Shown here in pieces: positions 1 to 8,252 of a stretch of DNA of 64,000 nt. A program made the translations under genes and the position numbers. The notes beneath the pieces are model-generated. The model ran no database searches, had not been told where the DNA came from, and saw only the letters and a list, made by a program, of their open reading frames with translations. Source of the stretch: Bacillus yapensis (GTDB lineage: Bacteria; Bacillota; Bacilli; Bacillales; Cytobacillaceae); assembly GCF_005280205.1 (NCBI RefSeq), contig NZ_SUND01000003.1, positions 124,001 through 188,000 on the forward strand. Direction: 5' to 3'. Position 1 is the stretch's first letter; the number at the start of each line of letters is the position of its first letter.

Positions 1-63
1 GAAAAATATAAAGGAAAGTTATTTTCTCCTGTCGTCGAAAAAACTTGGCTGAATAGAATGTAA
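1..63 (+). CDS. C-terminal end of an upstream gene (partial)
   Basis: Frame 1 is open from the first base to a TAA at 61-63, giving a 20-residue basic tail that ends in LNRM. A second in-frame TAA follows at once. The next gene on the same strand starts 27 bases later, so the two may be cotranscribed. The fragment is too short to assign to a family, and it may simply be a chance open stretch. Confidence 0.4.
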   Translation, partial: EKYKGKLFSPVVEKTWLNRM

Positions 64-90
64 TAAATGTTTCAAACTGGAGGGAGAAAT

Positions 91-765
91 TTGTATTATT
101 ATCAGCCGATTTATCGAAAGCCTCCTGATACGACACATCGAAAAAGTGAAATAAAGGTTACGGGGGAAGGTAGGATATCAATCCAGCCAGATACGGCACA
201 AGTACTTATTGGGGTTGAAACAGAAAACACAGAATTAAGGACGGCCCAAGCAGAGAACGCACAAAAAATTTCCGATATCACCCATGCTTTAATAGATATT
301 GGGATCCTCGCTGAAAATATTCAAACGGATAACTTTACGATCTTTCCAATGTATGATTTTGTTGATGGAAAGCAAGTCTTTAGAGGATATCGTGTAGACC
401 ATATGCTCCAAGTTACAGTCTTAGATATAGATAAAGTTGGGCTTGTTGTAGATACGGCCGTTGAACATGGGGCGAATCGTGTATCCAATATTTCTTTTCA
501 AATCTTAAACTCTTCAAATCTTTACCAAAGAGCTTTGACAATGGCTGTTGAGGATGCCCTTCAAAAAGCAAAAACCATCGCAAATGCATTTAACCTAACA
601 TTAATACCGACACCAAAGTCAGTGGTAGAAGAAAGAAGATTCCTTGAAACACCCATTCCTTTGCAAAAGACGCAAATGGTCTTGAGTGCTTCGACTGAAA
701 TTCAACCTGGAAAAGAGGATATAGAAGCAGTCGTAACAGCTGTTTTTTCAACAATGGCCGGGTAG
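91..765 (+). CDS. SIMPL-domain (DUF541) protein
   Basis: A protein of 224 residues in which nearly the whole length from about residue 20 fits the SIMPL/DUF541 family. Seen are the typical opening 'KVTGEGRISIQPDTAQV', the repeated 'A...A..I..AL...GI....IQT.NF.I.P.Y' pattern and the 'RGYRV.H.LQV...D' strand. Family members are often exported and have been linked to oxidative stress or envelope functions, but no biochemical role is firmly established. This copy shows no signal peptide or membrane segment, so it is probably cytoplasmic or spore-associated. I chose TTG at 91 because GGAGGGAG ends about five bases before it; the ATG at 67 has no ribosome-binding site. The gene is not at this place in B. 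subtilis, where efp is followed by yqhV and spoIIIA. Confidence 0.8.
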   Translation: MYYYQPIYRKPPDTTHRKSEIKVTGEGRISIQPDTAQVLIGVETENTELRTAQAENAQKISDITHALIDIGILAENIQTDNFTIFPMYDFVDGKQVFRGYRVDHMLQVTVLDIDKVGLVVDTAVEHGANRVSNISFQILNSSNLYQRALTMAVEDALQKAKTIANAFNLTLIPTPKSVVEERRFLETPIPLQKTQMVLSASTEIQPGKEDIEAVVTAVFSTMAG

Positions 766-785
766 AGAATTCCATTTATTCCCTC

Positions 786-814
786 TTGAAGAGACAGTCC
801 TGACATTATAAAAT
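786..814 (+). promoter_or_regulatory. SigA-type promoter of the 6S-like RNA
   Basis: TTGAAG at 786-791 and TAAAAT at 809-814 are separated by 17 bases, which is close to the SigA consensus. Transcription would start near 821. No ribosome-binding site or convincing reading frame follows, which supports an RNA gene as the product. Confidence 0.6.
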
Positions 815-820
815 ACTAGT

Positions 821-1054
821 ACAGAGGCTGGGTTGTTCGTTTGGATATGTAGTTTCAACCTATAGTGAGTAATAGGGAATCCTATATGATGAGGAAAGAC
901 AGCATGCCTTCACTATGTGCAAGGACGCCTGAAAACCTGATTGCGGATGCCCACCTGGTGGAACAGGTTTTGAAACTCCATATTAATTCGACGGCAGCAA
1001 CGGCTTTATCTAACATGAATTTTTCAAGCAACAGTCTTAGGGCTGTTGCTTTTT
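821..1054 (+). ncRNA. ssrS: probable 6S RNA (SsrS/BsrA-like)
   Basis: A transcript of about 230 nt runs from a good SigA promoter to a strong intrinsic terminator and holds no believable gene. It can form nested stems: AAAACCTG (about 930) pairs perfectly with CAGGTTTT (about 965), with an inner CCAC/GTGG hairpin between them. Motifs such as 'AGCATGCC', 'GGACGCCTGAAAACCTG' and 'CGACGGCA' resemble conserved 6S RNA segments. The stretch 'TAGTTTCAACC' near 850 resembles the central-bubble template from which product RNAs are made on B. subtilis 6S-1. 6S RNA binds the housekeeping RNA polymerase holoenzyme and tunes transcription in stationary phase. The identification rests on motif resemblance and not on a covariance-model search. 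The 73-codon frame across it is read as chance. Confidence 0.62.
1027..1054 (+). terminator. intrinsic terminator of the 6S-like RNA
   Basis: AGCAACAGTC at 1027-1036 pairs with GGCTGTTGCT at 1041-1050 (ten pairs, one G-T, four-base loop) and is followed by a T run. Confidence 0.8.
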
Positions 1055-1125
1055 ATATTGGTTTGAACGAATACATAAGGATTTAAATCTTGCGAACACT
1101 AGAGAGGAAAGGAGTTGGTGGAATC

Positions 1126-1293
1126 GTGGTTAATCCTAATCAAGATAAATTTTTGAAGGAACAAAGGGACTTAAAACAACAATATTTAGGTGGGGCTAGA
1201 GATAATCGGACGGAGAGGACATCTGATCCTGAATATAACAATAAGAATGATACAGATATCTCAGTTGGTGCAACCGGTAGAGAGGTTGAGTAG
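1126..1293 (+). CDS. small hydrophilic protein, unknown
   Basis: A 55-residue, strongly hydrophilic protein rich in Asn, Asp, Glu, Arg and Gln, with no cysteine, no membrane segment and no recognised domain. I chose GTG at 1126 because AAAGGAG lies 11 bases upstream; the TTG at 1090 lacks such a site. It is followed directly by an intrinsic terminator, which supports a real transcription unit. Its composition and size recall small spore-associated proteins of Bacillus, but that is only an impression. It may be transcribed from its own promoter or by read-through past the 6S-like RNA. Confidence 0.5.
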   Translation: MVNPNQDKFLKEQRDLKQQYLGGARDNRTERTSDPEYNNKNDTDISVGATGREVE

Positions 1294-1300
1294 GAATAAA

Positions 1301-1338
1301 AAAATCCCAAATGGAAATCACTCCATTTGGGATTTTTT
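1301..1338. terminator. bidirectional terminator
   Basis: AATCCCAAATGGA at 1303-1315 pairs with TCCATTTGGGATT at 1322-1334, with A runs on the left and T runs on the right. It can therefore stop both the small + strand gene and the efp transcript arriving on the minus strand. Confidence 0.85.
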
Positions 1339-1536
1339 TACGCTGTCTTGGTATTGATTATTTTTTTCGTAAATGTCCAAAAGCCGACATTTACACCTCT
1401 TACGTGGTTTAGTGCTTCATATTATTTTCGCACGGCACTTTTCGCTGACTTTGAATGTTTTTAAGAAGAAAAATTGCTATCCATATAACCAATTTATTTC
1501 TAGGAGCAAAAATCTTTGCGAAAAGAGCCTTTTATA

Positions 1537-2094
1537 TTATGCACGTGATACGTATGAACCTTCAGCTGTGTTGATGATTAGACGATCACCTTGGTTTACG
1601 AAGAATGGAACTTGAACGATTAAACCAGTTTCAAGTGTAGCAGGCTTTGTACCACCTGAAGCTGTATCACCTTTGATTCCTGGTTCAGTTTCAGTTACTT
1701 CTAGTTCAACTGTGTTTGGTAGTTCAATACCAAGTGTTTCACCTTGGAACATCATGATTTGAACTTCCATATTTTCTCTTAAGTATTTTAATTCATACTC
1801 AATTGCAGTTGCTGGTAATTCGATTTGGTCATAAGACTCGTTGTCCATGAATACGTGTTGATCACCATTTGCATATAGATACTGCATTCTGCGGTTATCA
1901 ATTTGTGCTTTCGCAACTTTTTCACCAGCACGGAAAGTTTTTTCTTGTACAGCACCTGTACGAAGGTTACGAAGCTTAGAGCGTACAAACGCAGCTCCTT
2001 TTCCTGGCTTAACATGTTGGAAATCCATTACACGCCAAAGCCCTCCGTCTACTTCAATTGTTAATCCTGTACGGAAATCGTTAACAGAAATCAT
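1537..2094 (-). CDS. efp: elongation factor P
   Basis: A 185-residue protein of the standard EF-P length with its three beta-barrel domains (KOW-like N-terminal domain, then two OB folds ending in '[17 protein letters not shown]'). EF-P binds the ribosome next to the E site and relieves stalling at consecutive prolines. The loop '[10 protein letters not shown]' carries Lys32, the residue that Bacillus modifies with 5-aminopentanol. The start ATG at 2094 follows GAGGAGG at good spacing. It lies 26 bases downstream of papA in the same direction, as in B. subtilis. The yqhV-spoIIIA genes that come next in B. subtilis are not seen before the window ends. Confidence 0.97.
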   Translation of the reverse strand: MISVNDFRTGLTIEVDGGLWRVMDFQHVKPGKGAAFVRSKLRNLRTGAVQEKTFRAGEKVAKAQIDNRRMQYLYANGDQHVFMDNESYDQIELPATAIEYELKYLRENMEVQIMMFQGETLGIELPNTVELEVTETEPGIKGDTASGGTKPATLETGLIVQVPFFVNQGDRLIINTAEGSYVSRA

Positions 2095-2120
2095 GCGTAA
2101 AATCCTCCTACGAAACTAAA

Positions 2121-3182
2121 TTATAAGATAATGAGTTCTTTTGTAGAATGAGTTAGCGTCTCATTCCCATCCTTTGTTATTACAGTATCATCTTCAATAC
2201 GAACGCCGCCAAGTCCTGGTATGTATATTCCTGGTTCTACAGTTACGACCATTCCTGGCTCCAATTTAAGCTCAGATCTGAAGGACAATGCTGGACCTTC
2301 ATGAACTTCTAAGCCAATTCCATGTCCCGTAGAATGACCAAAATATTCTCCATAGCCCTTTTCAGAAATATAGTCTCTTGTTAACGCATCCGCTTCTTTT
2401 CCACTCATACCTGGTTTGATTCCATTAACACCACGTAATTGAGCTTCATAGACGATTTGATAAATTTCTTTCAATTTTGGATCTGGCTCACCGACTGCCA
2501 GTGTCCGTGTAATATCAGAAACATAACCATTATAGTAAGCGCCATAATCTAATGTGATGAAATCACCTTTTTCAATGATTTTATCAGATGCCACACCATG
2601 AGGGAGAGCAGAACGTTGACCTGAGGCAACGATAATATCAAAGGAAGAAGACGTAGCGCCAGCTTTTCTCATAAAGAACTCTAATTCATTCGAAACATCA
2701 AGTTCAGAAATTCCAGGTCGAATGAAATCTAAAATATGCTTATATGCAGCATCAGCAATATCTGCTGCTTCCTTTAATATCTTAATCTCTGCATCGGTCT
2801 TAATCAAGCGAATTTTTTCAACTAGCCCAGAAACCGGTACTAACTCTGCCTGGACAGCGTCTTCATATGATTTGAAGCTTGAGAATGTAACATGATCCTG
2901 TTCAAAGCCTAACTTCTTGATTCCCATCGCTTTGACTTGTTCTGCGACTTCTTCTGGAATCGTCCCAGTATGTTTGACAATATCAAAGCCCACACATTGC
3001 TTTGAAGCTTGTTCAACATAACGAAAATCAGTAATGAACTTCGCTCCATCTAATCCAACTAATACCACACCGCTTGATCCCGTAAAATTGGAGATATAAC
3101 GACGGTTATAACTGCTTGTAATAAGTAATCCATCGATTCCTAACTTGCCCAAGCTTTCTCTTACTTTTTGTAATTTATCCAT
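2121..3182 (-). CDS. papA: Xaa-Pro dipeptidase, M24B family
   Basis: A 353-residue aminopeptidase P/prolidase-type enzyme (B. subtilis PapA, formerly YqhT) that cleaves the bond before proline. The N-terminal creatinase-like domain covers roughly residues 1-125 and the pita-bread metallopeptidase domain the rest. All five metal ligands are visible: the two Asp of '[17 protein letters not shown]', the His of '[16 protein letters not shown]', the Glu of 'VTVEPGIY' and the Glu of 'VRIEDDTV'. It forms an operon with efp, a common pairing that suits the proline theme of both products. aroQ, which lies just upstream of papA in B. subtilis, is absent. Confidence 0.93.
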   Translation of the reverse strand: MDKLQKVRESLGKLGIDGLLITSSYNRRYISNFTGSSGVVLVGLDGAKFITDFRYVEQASKQCVGFDIVKHTGTIPEEVAEQVKAMGIKKLGFEQDHVTFSSFKSYEDAVQAELVPVSGLVEKIRLIKTDAEIKILKEAADIADAAYKHILDFIRPGISELDVSNELEFFMRKAGATSSSFDIIVASGQRSALPHGVASDKIIEKGDFITLDYGAYYNGYVSDITRTLAVGEPDPKLKEIYQIVYEAQLRGVNGIKPGMSGKEADALTRDYISEKGYGEYFGHSTGHGIGLEVHEGPALSFRSELKLEPGMVVTVEPGIYIPGLGGVRIEDDTVITKDGNETLTHSTKELIIL

Positions 3183-3312
3183 AAATTCCTCTCCCCTTCT
3201 ACATATTCACTAATCTCACAAGCTAGATTTACCTTTATTAAGAATAGTGAGAAAAAAGCAACCTACGAATATTTTACCATACTGTTTTTTACATGGACTA
3301 TTTTTTCCTCCG

Positions 3313-3834
3313 TTACGACGATACTTCTTTTTCTCTAACTTCTTGATTTTCACGATATTCCTGCTCTTGGTACTCATATGAAATCGAATAGCCAATAAAG
3401 GCACCATATAATGCATACAAGCAAACCGAGGTAATGATCGTATTCAAACTTAAATCTAGAAATGGCTTTATCCCTGGAAAAATTGGATTAAGAATTAAAA
3501 AGACTAGAAGAAATATCCCAATTCCAAACCCTATCCCAATGAAAATGCTTTTCATTTTTTTCAATACTGCATAGTACACTAACGCCACTCCAATAGAAAG
3601 TACCCCCATCAAAATAATCGAAATCACTGTTCCGAGCCATTGTTTTTTCCAAGCCCCAAGAGCCCAAGGTTCTAATATGACATTGGGATGAATGTCTGTA
3701 AAATTAAATAAATAAGCCAAGTACCCGAGTGCACTCCAAAAAATCCCACCAATTAATCCTGTCAATATGACCATTGCCATAAACGAAAGTGGTTTCTCTT
3801 TCTGATTTTGTTCTAATTTAGCTTTTTCTGCCAT
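3313..3834 (-). CDS. yqhR: conserved membrane protein YqhR (FigP-type)
   Basis: A 173-residue protein with about four hydrophobic segments (near residues 18-42, 65-88, 95-117 and 127-150) and a charged C-terminal tail rich in Glu, Gln and Arg. It matches the YqhR family of spore formers in size, order and position beside papA. From memory of recent literature, B. subtilis YqhR was renamed FigP and partners with SpoVAF in the spore inner membrane to speed germination; I could not check this here. A SpoVAF-like gene lies at 37552-39012. The start ATG at 3834 has the weak site AGGTGTC upstream. It is divergent from yqhP, with a 277-base AT-rich region between them. Confidence 0.82.
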   Translation of the reverse strand: MAEKAKLEQNQKEKPLSFMAMVILTGLIGGIFWSALGYLAYLFNFTDIHPNVILEPWALGAWKKQWLGTVISIILMGVLSIGVALVYYAVLKKMKSIFIGIGFGIGIFLLVFLILNPIFPGIKPFLDLSLNTIITSVCLYALYGAFIGYSISYEYQEQEYRENQEVREKEVSS

Positions 3835-4111
3835 TTTAAGACACCTCCACTAGTATTATGTCCTAGCAATATGATTCCTTTTCATTTCTGTACGAATACT
3901 TTTGATGTAAAAAATAATTACTACATTATGGAGGTTTTCTCGACTTTCTAGTAGAATAAAATTAACAAAGTAGCTTTTTGAACGGTTTATAAATTATGTA
4001 AATAGTGCGTCAATGTATATAAAAATGCATAAAATGATAATAACATTCCCATAGTTCGTTAGTTTAAAAATAAGAAATATTGCTTATCATGCTTATAGGG
4101 AGGTGGCTTTC

Positions 4112-4492
4112 TTGAAAAATCGAACATCTTTTTATTTTGTTATTGGGATGATCATACTAGCGATAATCGGTGTTGCAAGTCGCTTCATATCCAATCCGAC
4201 TGCCTTTTTTCAAAGTGTCCTCGTTTTCCTAGTCATCGGATTCGCTATTTTCTTTTTGGTTCGTCGCTTTAACGGAGGTAACCCTCAAAAGCATGAGCAG
4301 AGTGCTTTTAGAAAGGCAGCAAAAAAATCAAAGAAACGATTTCAACAAAAGGATATCCGAAAGCCCTCTGTTAAACCAATGAACGGAAACGTCAGCACAC
4401 TGAAAAAAGGAAAAAATAAAGCAAAATCCGCTGCTCACCTAACCGTGATTGAAGGAAAAAAAGGGAAAAAGAAAAAACGGGCCTCTTTTTAA
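4112..4492 (+). CDS. yqhP: SA1362-family membrane protein YqhP
   Basis: A protein of about 126 residues with two hydrophobic segments at its N-terminus (roughly residues 5-24 and 31-50) and a very basic C-terminal half full of Lys and Arg. This architecture is typical of YqhP/SA1362 proteins, whose function is unknown. I chose TTG at 4112 because GGGAGGTG ends six bases before it; a GTG at 4103 overlaps that ribosome-binding site. The basic tail suggests contact with nucleic acid or acidic phospholipids on the cytoplasmic face, which is inference only. It is convergent with yqhO. Confidence 0.8.
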   Translation: MKNRTSFYFVIGMIILAIIGVASRFISNPTAFFQSVLVFLVIGFAIFFLVRRFNGGNPQKHEQSAFRKAAKKSKKRFQQKDIRKPSVKPMNGNVSTLKKGKNKAKSAAHLTVIEGKKGKKKKRASF

Positions 4493-4509
4493 AGAAGGGC
4501 TCGTTTTTT
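4476..4509 (+). terminator. terminator of yqhP
   Basis: AACGGGCC at 4476-4483 pairs with GGCTCGTT at 4498-4505, followed by a T run. The 5' arm lies inside the last codons of yqhP. Confidence 0.7.
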
Positions 4510-4530
4510 AATGTTTATGAAAGCAACCTT

Positions 4531-5415
4531 TTAATAGGTCCATTTTTCTAAAAACTTTTTTGCTCTAGCATATCCCAAATCAAATAATTCCTGCTTCTCG
4601 TCAGCCGATAGTTGGAAATCTGTTGTTAACACTCCCTCAACTGGAATGAAGATAATATTCTTTTCATGCTTACGAGAGATGTAGCGTGAGTCATGGGCAT
4701 CTTTCATGGTGTCAAAAATCGCTTCAAATAGATTGATGGCATTATTGATTTGTTTTTTATGATGTTCATTTGCTTGTGAACTGAGCTTTATACCCAGTAC
4801 TGGACGAACTTTTTTGACATTCTCCTTATCAAATAACCACATTGGAAAATTGCTTAATACCCCTCCATCTACAATCACACTCGAGGTTCTTTCGTTTTTT
4901 ATTTTGACAGGTTCAAAAAAATAAGGAAGACTACAGCTCATTCTTATCGCTTTTGATATGGGAAATTTACTCGGATCGATCCCATAGTTCGGAAGGTCAT
5001 CTGGAAGAACAACTAAACGACCATTCGTTAAGTCTGAAGCAATTACTCTTAAAGTTTGCGGAGGTAAGTCTCCAAAGGTTTGAATCCCACGCATTGCTAA
5101 TTTCGAAGCAACCCACTCTTCTAATTTATGTCCTTTATAAAGACCCATGCGCCAGTAGAGGAGTAACCATTTCGTGACAGATATAGGGAGAATTGTTTTT
5201 CGTTGATCAAGTAAATCTTCAAGGGTTAATTCATCAATAAGAGTGTAGATTTCTCGACTCGAATAGTTTACTGCAATCAAGGCGGCTACAATCGAACCCG
5301 CACTCGTCCCGGCTACTCGCTTAAACCGTATTCCCCTGTCCTCGATCGCCTGGTAAGCACCTACAAGAGCAAATCCTTTTATCCCTCCGCCAGAGAACAC
5401 ACCGTCGATGTACAT
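4531..5415 (-). CDS. yqhO: patatin-like phospholipase YqhO
   Basis: A 294-residue patatin-family lipid acyl hydrolase. The oxyanion-hole glycines 'FSGGGIKGFALVGA', the nucleophile elbow 'GTSAG' (Ser near residue 40) and the second half of the catalytic dyad in 'VDGGVLSNFP' are all present. The natural substrate is unknown; the family hydrolyses phospholipids or other acyl esters. I chose the ATG at 5415 because TAGGGAG lies eight bases upstream; the GTG at 5424 has no spacing to that site. No signal peptide is seen. In B. subtilis mntR follows on the upstream side; here an accessory block takes its place. Confidence 0.88.
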   Translation of the reverse strand: MYIDGVFSGGGIKGFALVGAYQAIEDRGIRFKRVAGTSAGSIVAALIAVNYSSREIYTLIDELTLEDLLDQRKTILPISVTKWLLLYWRMGLYKGHKLEEWVASKLAMRGIQTFGDLPPQTLRVIASDLTNGRLVVLPDDLPNYGIDPSKFPISKAIRMSCSLPYFFEPVKIKNERTSSVIVDGGVLSNFPMWLFDKENVKKVRPVLGIKLSSQANEHHKKQINNAINLFEAIFDTMKDAHDSRYISRKHEKNIIFIPVEGVLTTDFQLSADEKQELFDLGYARAKKFLEKWTY

Positions 5416-5611
5416 CGTCGCCACTCCCTAGATGTGGTTTTGTTTGTAATGGCCAGGCGCTGGAGTAAATTACAAATTGCCATTGTTACATTTTTAATCG
5501 GCAATGCGTCCAAATAGTACGGGGGACAAGCAAAAAACACAAAATAAAAATATATTTGTAGCTTTATAGAAAAGATTGATCACTTTCTTGCTGATATCTT
5601 CAACAAAGTGC

Positions 5612-6121
5612 TCAATTCTGGAATAACTTCTGAGCTTCTTTTAGCCTATAAACCTTGTCATAAAACTGGATCGCACAATAGCCAAGCAGTCCCCCAGCGG
5701 TGTTTAGTATTAGATCATCGACATCGAAACTTCCGATAGTAAAGACAACCTGTAAGCTTTCCAAGCATAAACTTAAACTCAAGGTTAGAGCTAATGCACC
5801 TTTGAATGAAATGCCTCTCTTTTTAGACAATAACACAAGAAAAATTCCAAATGGGATGAAAGCTACGATATTCCCCACCAAATTACTTAGAACATGCCAC
5901 CCCGATAGATTCTCAGTATAAATAAATATTGTTTTAAACGGGATAAAATTTCCTCTTTGTAAATGGTCTATGAGAATATCAGGGTTTTCAAAATTCCTCT
6001 GAAGTTGATGCATGAGAAAGTCCATATCTCTCCAGCGGAACTTAAATAGTATGATTCTAACAATTCCGTACATATAAAAGATAAATAGTCCTAGTACAAT
6101 AAATCTTTTCATTAATTTCAT
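5612..6121 (-). CDS. vanZ: VanZ-family membrane protein
   Basis: A 169-residue membrane protein of the VanZ family with about four hydrophobic segments and the family signatures 'NLVGNIVAFIPFGIFL' and 'SLCLESLQVVFTIGSFDVDDLILNTAGGLLGY'. VanZ of Tn1546 raises teicoplanin resistance by an unknown mechanism, and VanZ homologues elsewhere have been linked to lipoglycopeptide tolerance. Its ATG overlaps the vanY stop by four bases (ATGA), so the two are translationally coupled. It is the last gene of the four-gene vanRSYZ-like operon. Confidence 0.85.
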   Translation of the reverse strand: MKLMKRFIVLGLFIFYMYGIVRIILFKFRWRDMDFLMHQLQRNFENPDILIDHLQRGNFIPFKTIFIYTENLSGWHVLSNLVGNIVAFIPFGIFLVLLSKKRGISFKGALALTLSLSLCLESLQVVFTIGSFDVDDLILNTAGGLLGYCAIQFYDKVYRLKEAQKLFQN

Positions 6122-7038
6122 TCCCTATTCCTTCCCTCCTTGAAGTTAGTATCTGCTGATTCGGGAAACACTGTCACAATTACACCATCCATATTGTCAC
6201 CTGAAATCTCGTAACGAAGATTGGAAGGTACCTGAATGGTTATATCTTTGGATACAGGGTAATAAGAGATTTCATATTTTTCACCGTTTATAGTAGTTGT
6301 TATGGACTTTTGTTCTTTTAGGAAATCCAAATATTCTTCTAAAGCAAAATTCTTTTCCTTCATAATCATGCTGTGAGGCAAACCAACATAACGGATATGC
6401 CAAGGTTCATATTGAATACCAGTAACTTCAGTTTTATCCTTTGGATACCGTAAAATAAAGCCGTATTTCCAAGCGTTATTTTCGAGCCACTTTCCTTCAG
6501 GTGCTGCCTCCATTTTCATTTGAGTTGATCCCACATCAAGTGATAGACCCAAATTGTGTTCACTATAACCTGCAGGCAAGGCATAGTCAGACCCCATTTC
6601 CTGGTAAAGGACACTTTGCTCATCAAAGTCTCGAAATCCACTATTAATCGCAAAATGGTTCACCCCTTCTTTTCCGGCAGCAGCTATCATCTCGGAAAAT
6701 TTATGCGCAACATCCTCTGACAATTCTATTTCGCTATCCAGCACCACGTACCCCTGTGTCAATTCATGATGCGTAAATAAATTGACAATATCTGATTTTA
6801 TGCTATTTTGGTGAACCGGATATTCATTATTAACCAATAGTAACTCCCCTTGATAGATTTGTTCTTTTGTAATCTCAATCGTTCTGAAACCTTCGGAGAT
6901 TCCACTTTTCTCTATTTGAACATTGTTATTTTTTTCATTTTTTTGAACCTCTACTTTATCTTGATTAGACGATTCTTTACCCACAAATACAAAACTCAGA
7001 CACAAAACTAAGAACAATAAAAATCCCCACTTCTTCAT
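6118..7038 (-). CDS. vanY: D,D-carboxypeptidase, VanY type
   Basis: A 306-residue exported zinc peptidase (Peptidase_M15B) that removes the terminal D-Ala from peptidoglycan precursors. An N-terminal hydrophobic segment (residues 4-20) serves as membrane anchor or signal peptide. The catalytic signatures 'NSGFRDFDEQ', 'YSEHNLGLSLDVG' (zinc His and Asp) and 'YEPWHIRYVG' (catalytic Glu, zinc His) are intact. By recollection it resembles VanY of Tn1546 closely over most of its length, including the C-terminal 'NLRYEISG..DGVIVTVFP' segment beyond the catalytic domain. It lies 101 bases behind vanS and overlaps vanZ. Without vanHAX it cannot give full glycopeptide resistance, but it could trim drug-binding pentapeptides. 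Confidence 0.9.
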   Translation of the reverse strand: MKKWGFLLFLVLCLSFVFVGKESSNQDKVEVQKNEKNNNVQIEKSGISEGFRTIEITKEQIYQGELLLVNNEYPVHQNSIKSDIVNLFTHHELTQGYVVLDSEIELSEDVAHKFSEMIAAAGKEGVNHFAINSGFRDFDEQSVLYQEMGSDYALPAGYSEHNLGLSLDVGSTQMKMEAAPEGKWLENNAWKYGFILRYPKDKTEVTGIQYEPWHIRYVGLPHSMIMKEKNFALEEYLDFLKEQKSITTTINGEKYEISYYPVSKDITIQVPSNLRYEISGDNMDGVIVTVFPESADTNFKEGRNRE

Positions 7039-7139
7039 TTCAAGCTCCTCCTTATTCTGATAGATACTAGAATAGGAAAAACTTTTTAAAAAAAGAGTAG
7101 GGTAAAGTTTAAATTTTTCTTAAATCCTTTATGAAATTT

Positions 7140-8252
7140 TTAATTTTGGTCACTTGTAGCACTTTCCTGCGGTAAACGAACTTCAAAAACAGTACGTATC
7201 AAACTACTTTCAGCCGTAATCGTTCCATTATGTTGCTCCACAATATTCTTGGCAATGAATAAACCAAGACCTGTGCTATCTTCTCGATGAGTTCGCGCTT
7301 TGTCACCGGTATAAAACATATCAAAAAGGTATGGAAGTTCCTCTGGAGGAATACTATCTCCATAATTAACAATCTGCACTACCACTTCTCCCGCATCTAC
7401 AGACCCGTTAATATCTACAAACTGACCATCATATCCATAACGATTCGCATTAGTTAAAAGGTTTTCAAATACACGAGCTAACAACTCTCCGTCACCCAAT
7501 ATAGGTAAATGAGGAGGAATATTCATTCGGGCTTTCAAGTGATTTTTTTCGAAAATAGGATATAATTCTTCCTTTAATTGATTCAGAAGATCAGATAAAT
7601 CAATTTGCTTTTTCTCTACTGGCAACATGCCATAGTTCATTCGCGTTATTTCGAATAATTCATCAATCAGTCGTTCTAATCGCTGAGATTTCGTAAAAGC
7701 AATCGTTAAGAAATGTCTGACCTGTTCTTTCGTCAACTTCTCATCCTTGAGGATTAAATCTAAATAACCTAAAACAGAAGTGAGAGGAGTACGCAAATCA
7801 TGAGCCAAATTGACGACTAACTGTTCTTTACTGTTTTCGGAAAAATCTCCTCTTTGTATGGCTTCTTCTAATTTTTCACTTGCTAAATTTATTGCTTGTG
7901 CAATAACTCCAAATTCATCATTTGATTGAATATCAACCCGATGTTTGAAGTTACCACCCGCGAGATAATGAATTCCGTTTGATATTTCATTGAAATAGGT
8001 AGAATAGGGCTTAGTCAGTAAATAGAAAAACAAGAAAGCAATTGAGATAAATAGGATAAAAAAGAAGTTAAAGTCTCCAATACTTTCTATGAATTGACGA
8101 AGTTGGGCCAACGGTTCACCATGAAGAACTCTCGTATGATAATAAAGCTGTAGGCCTTTAAAGAGTAAGTAAGTTACAATACCAGCCAAAAGCATACTTA
8201 AACCAAATAATCCGATTAATTTGGAGCGGAAACTGCTTATAAATTTAGCCAT
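7140..8252 (-). CDS. vanS: VanS-like sensor histidine kinase
   Basis: A 370-residue membrane kinase. Two transmembrane segments (about residues 12-32 and 60-78) frame a short extracellular loop of some 28 residues, a compact sensor as in VanS. A HAMP-like segment, the H-box 'NLAHDLRTPLTSVLGYL', the N-box 'FENLLTNANRYG' and the G-box 'STGLGLFIAKNI' follow. It should phosphorylate the product of the upstream gene, with which it overlaps by eight bases. The small loop suggests sensing at or within the membrane. Grouping with VanS rests on operon context and architecture; the ligand cannot be told from sequence. Confidence 0.88.
   Translation of the reverse strand: MAKFISSFRSKLIGLFGLSMLLAGIVTYLLFKGLQLYYHTRVLHGEPLAQLRQFIESIGDFNFFFILFISIAFLFFYLLTKPYSTYFNEISNGIHYLAGGNFKHRVDIQSNDEFGVIAQAINLASEKLEEAIQRGDFSENSKEQLVVNLAHDLRTPLTSVLGYLDLILKDEKLTKEQVRHFLTIAFTKSQRLERLIDELFEITRMNYGMLPVEKKQIDLSDLLNQLKEELYPIFEKNHLKARMNIPPHLPILGDGELLARVFENLLTNANRYGYDGQFVDINGSVDAGEVVVQIVNYGDSIPPEELPYLFDMFYTGDKARTHREDSTGLGLFIAKNIVEQHNGTITAESSLIRTVFEVRLPQESATSDQN

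Noticed and set aside
865-1086. 73-codon + strand frame
   Set aside because: It lies inside the probable 6S RNA, has no ribosome-binding site and ends across the terminator.
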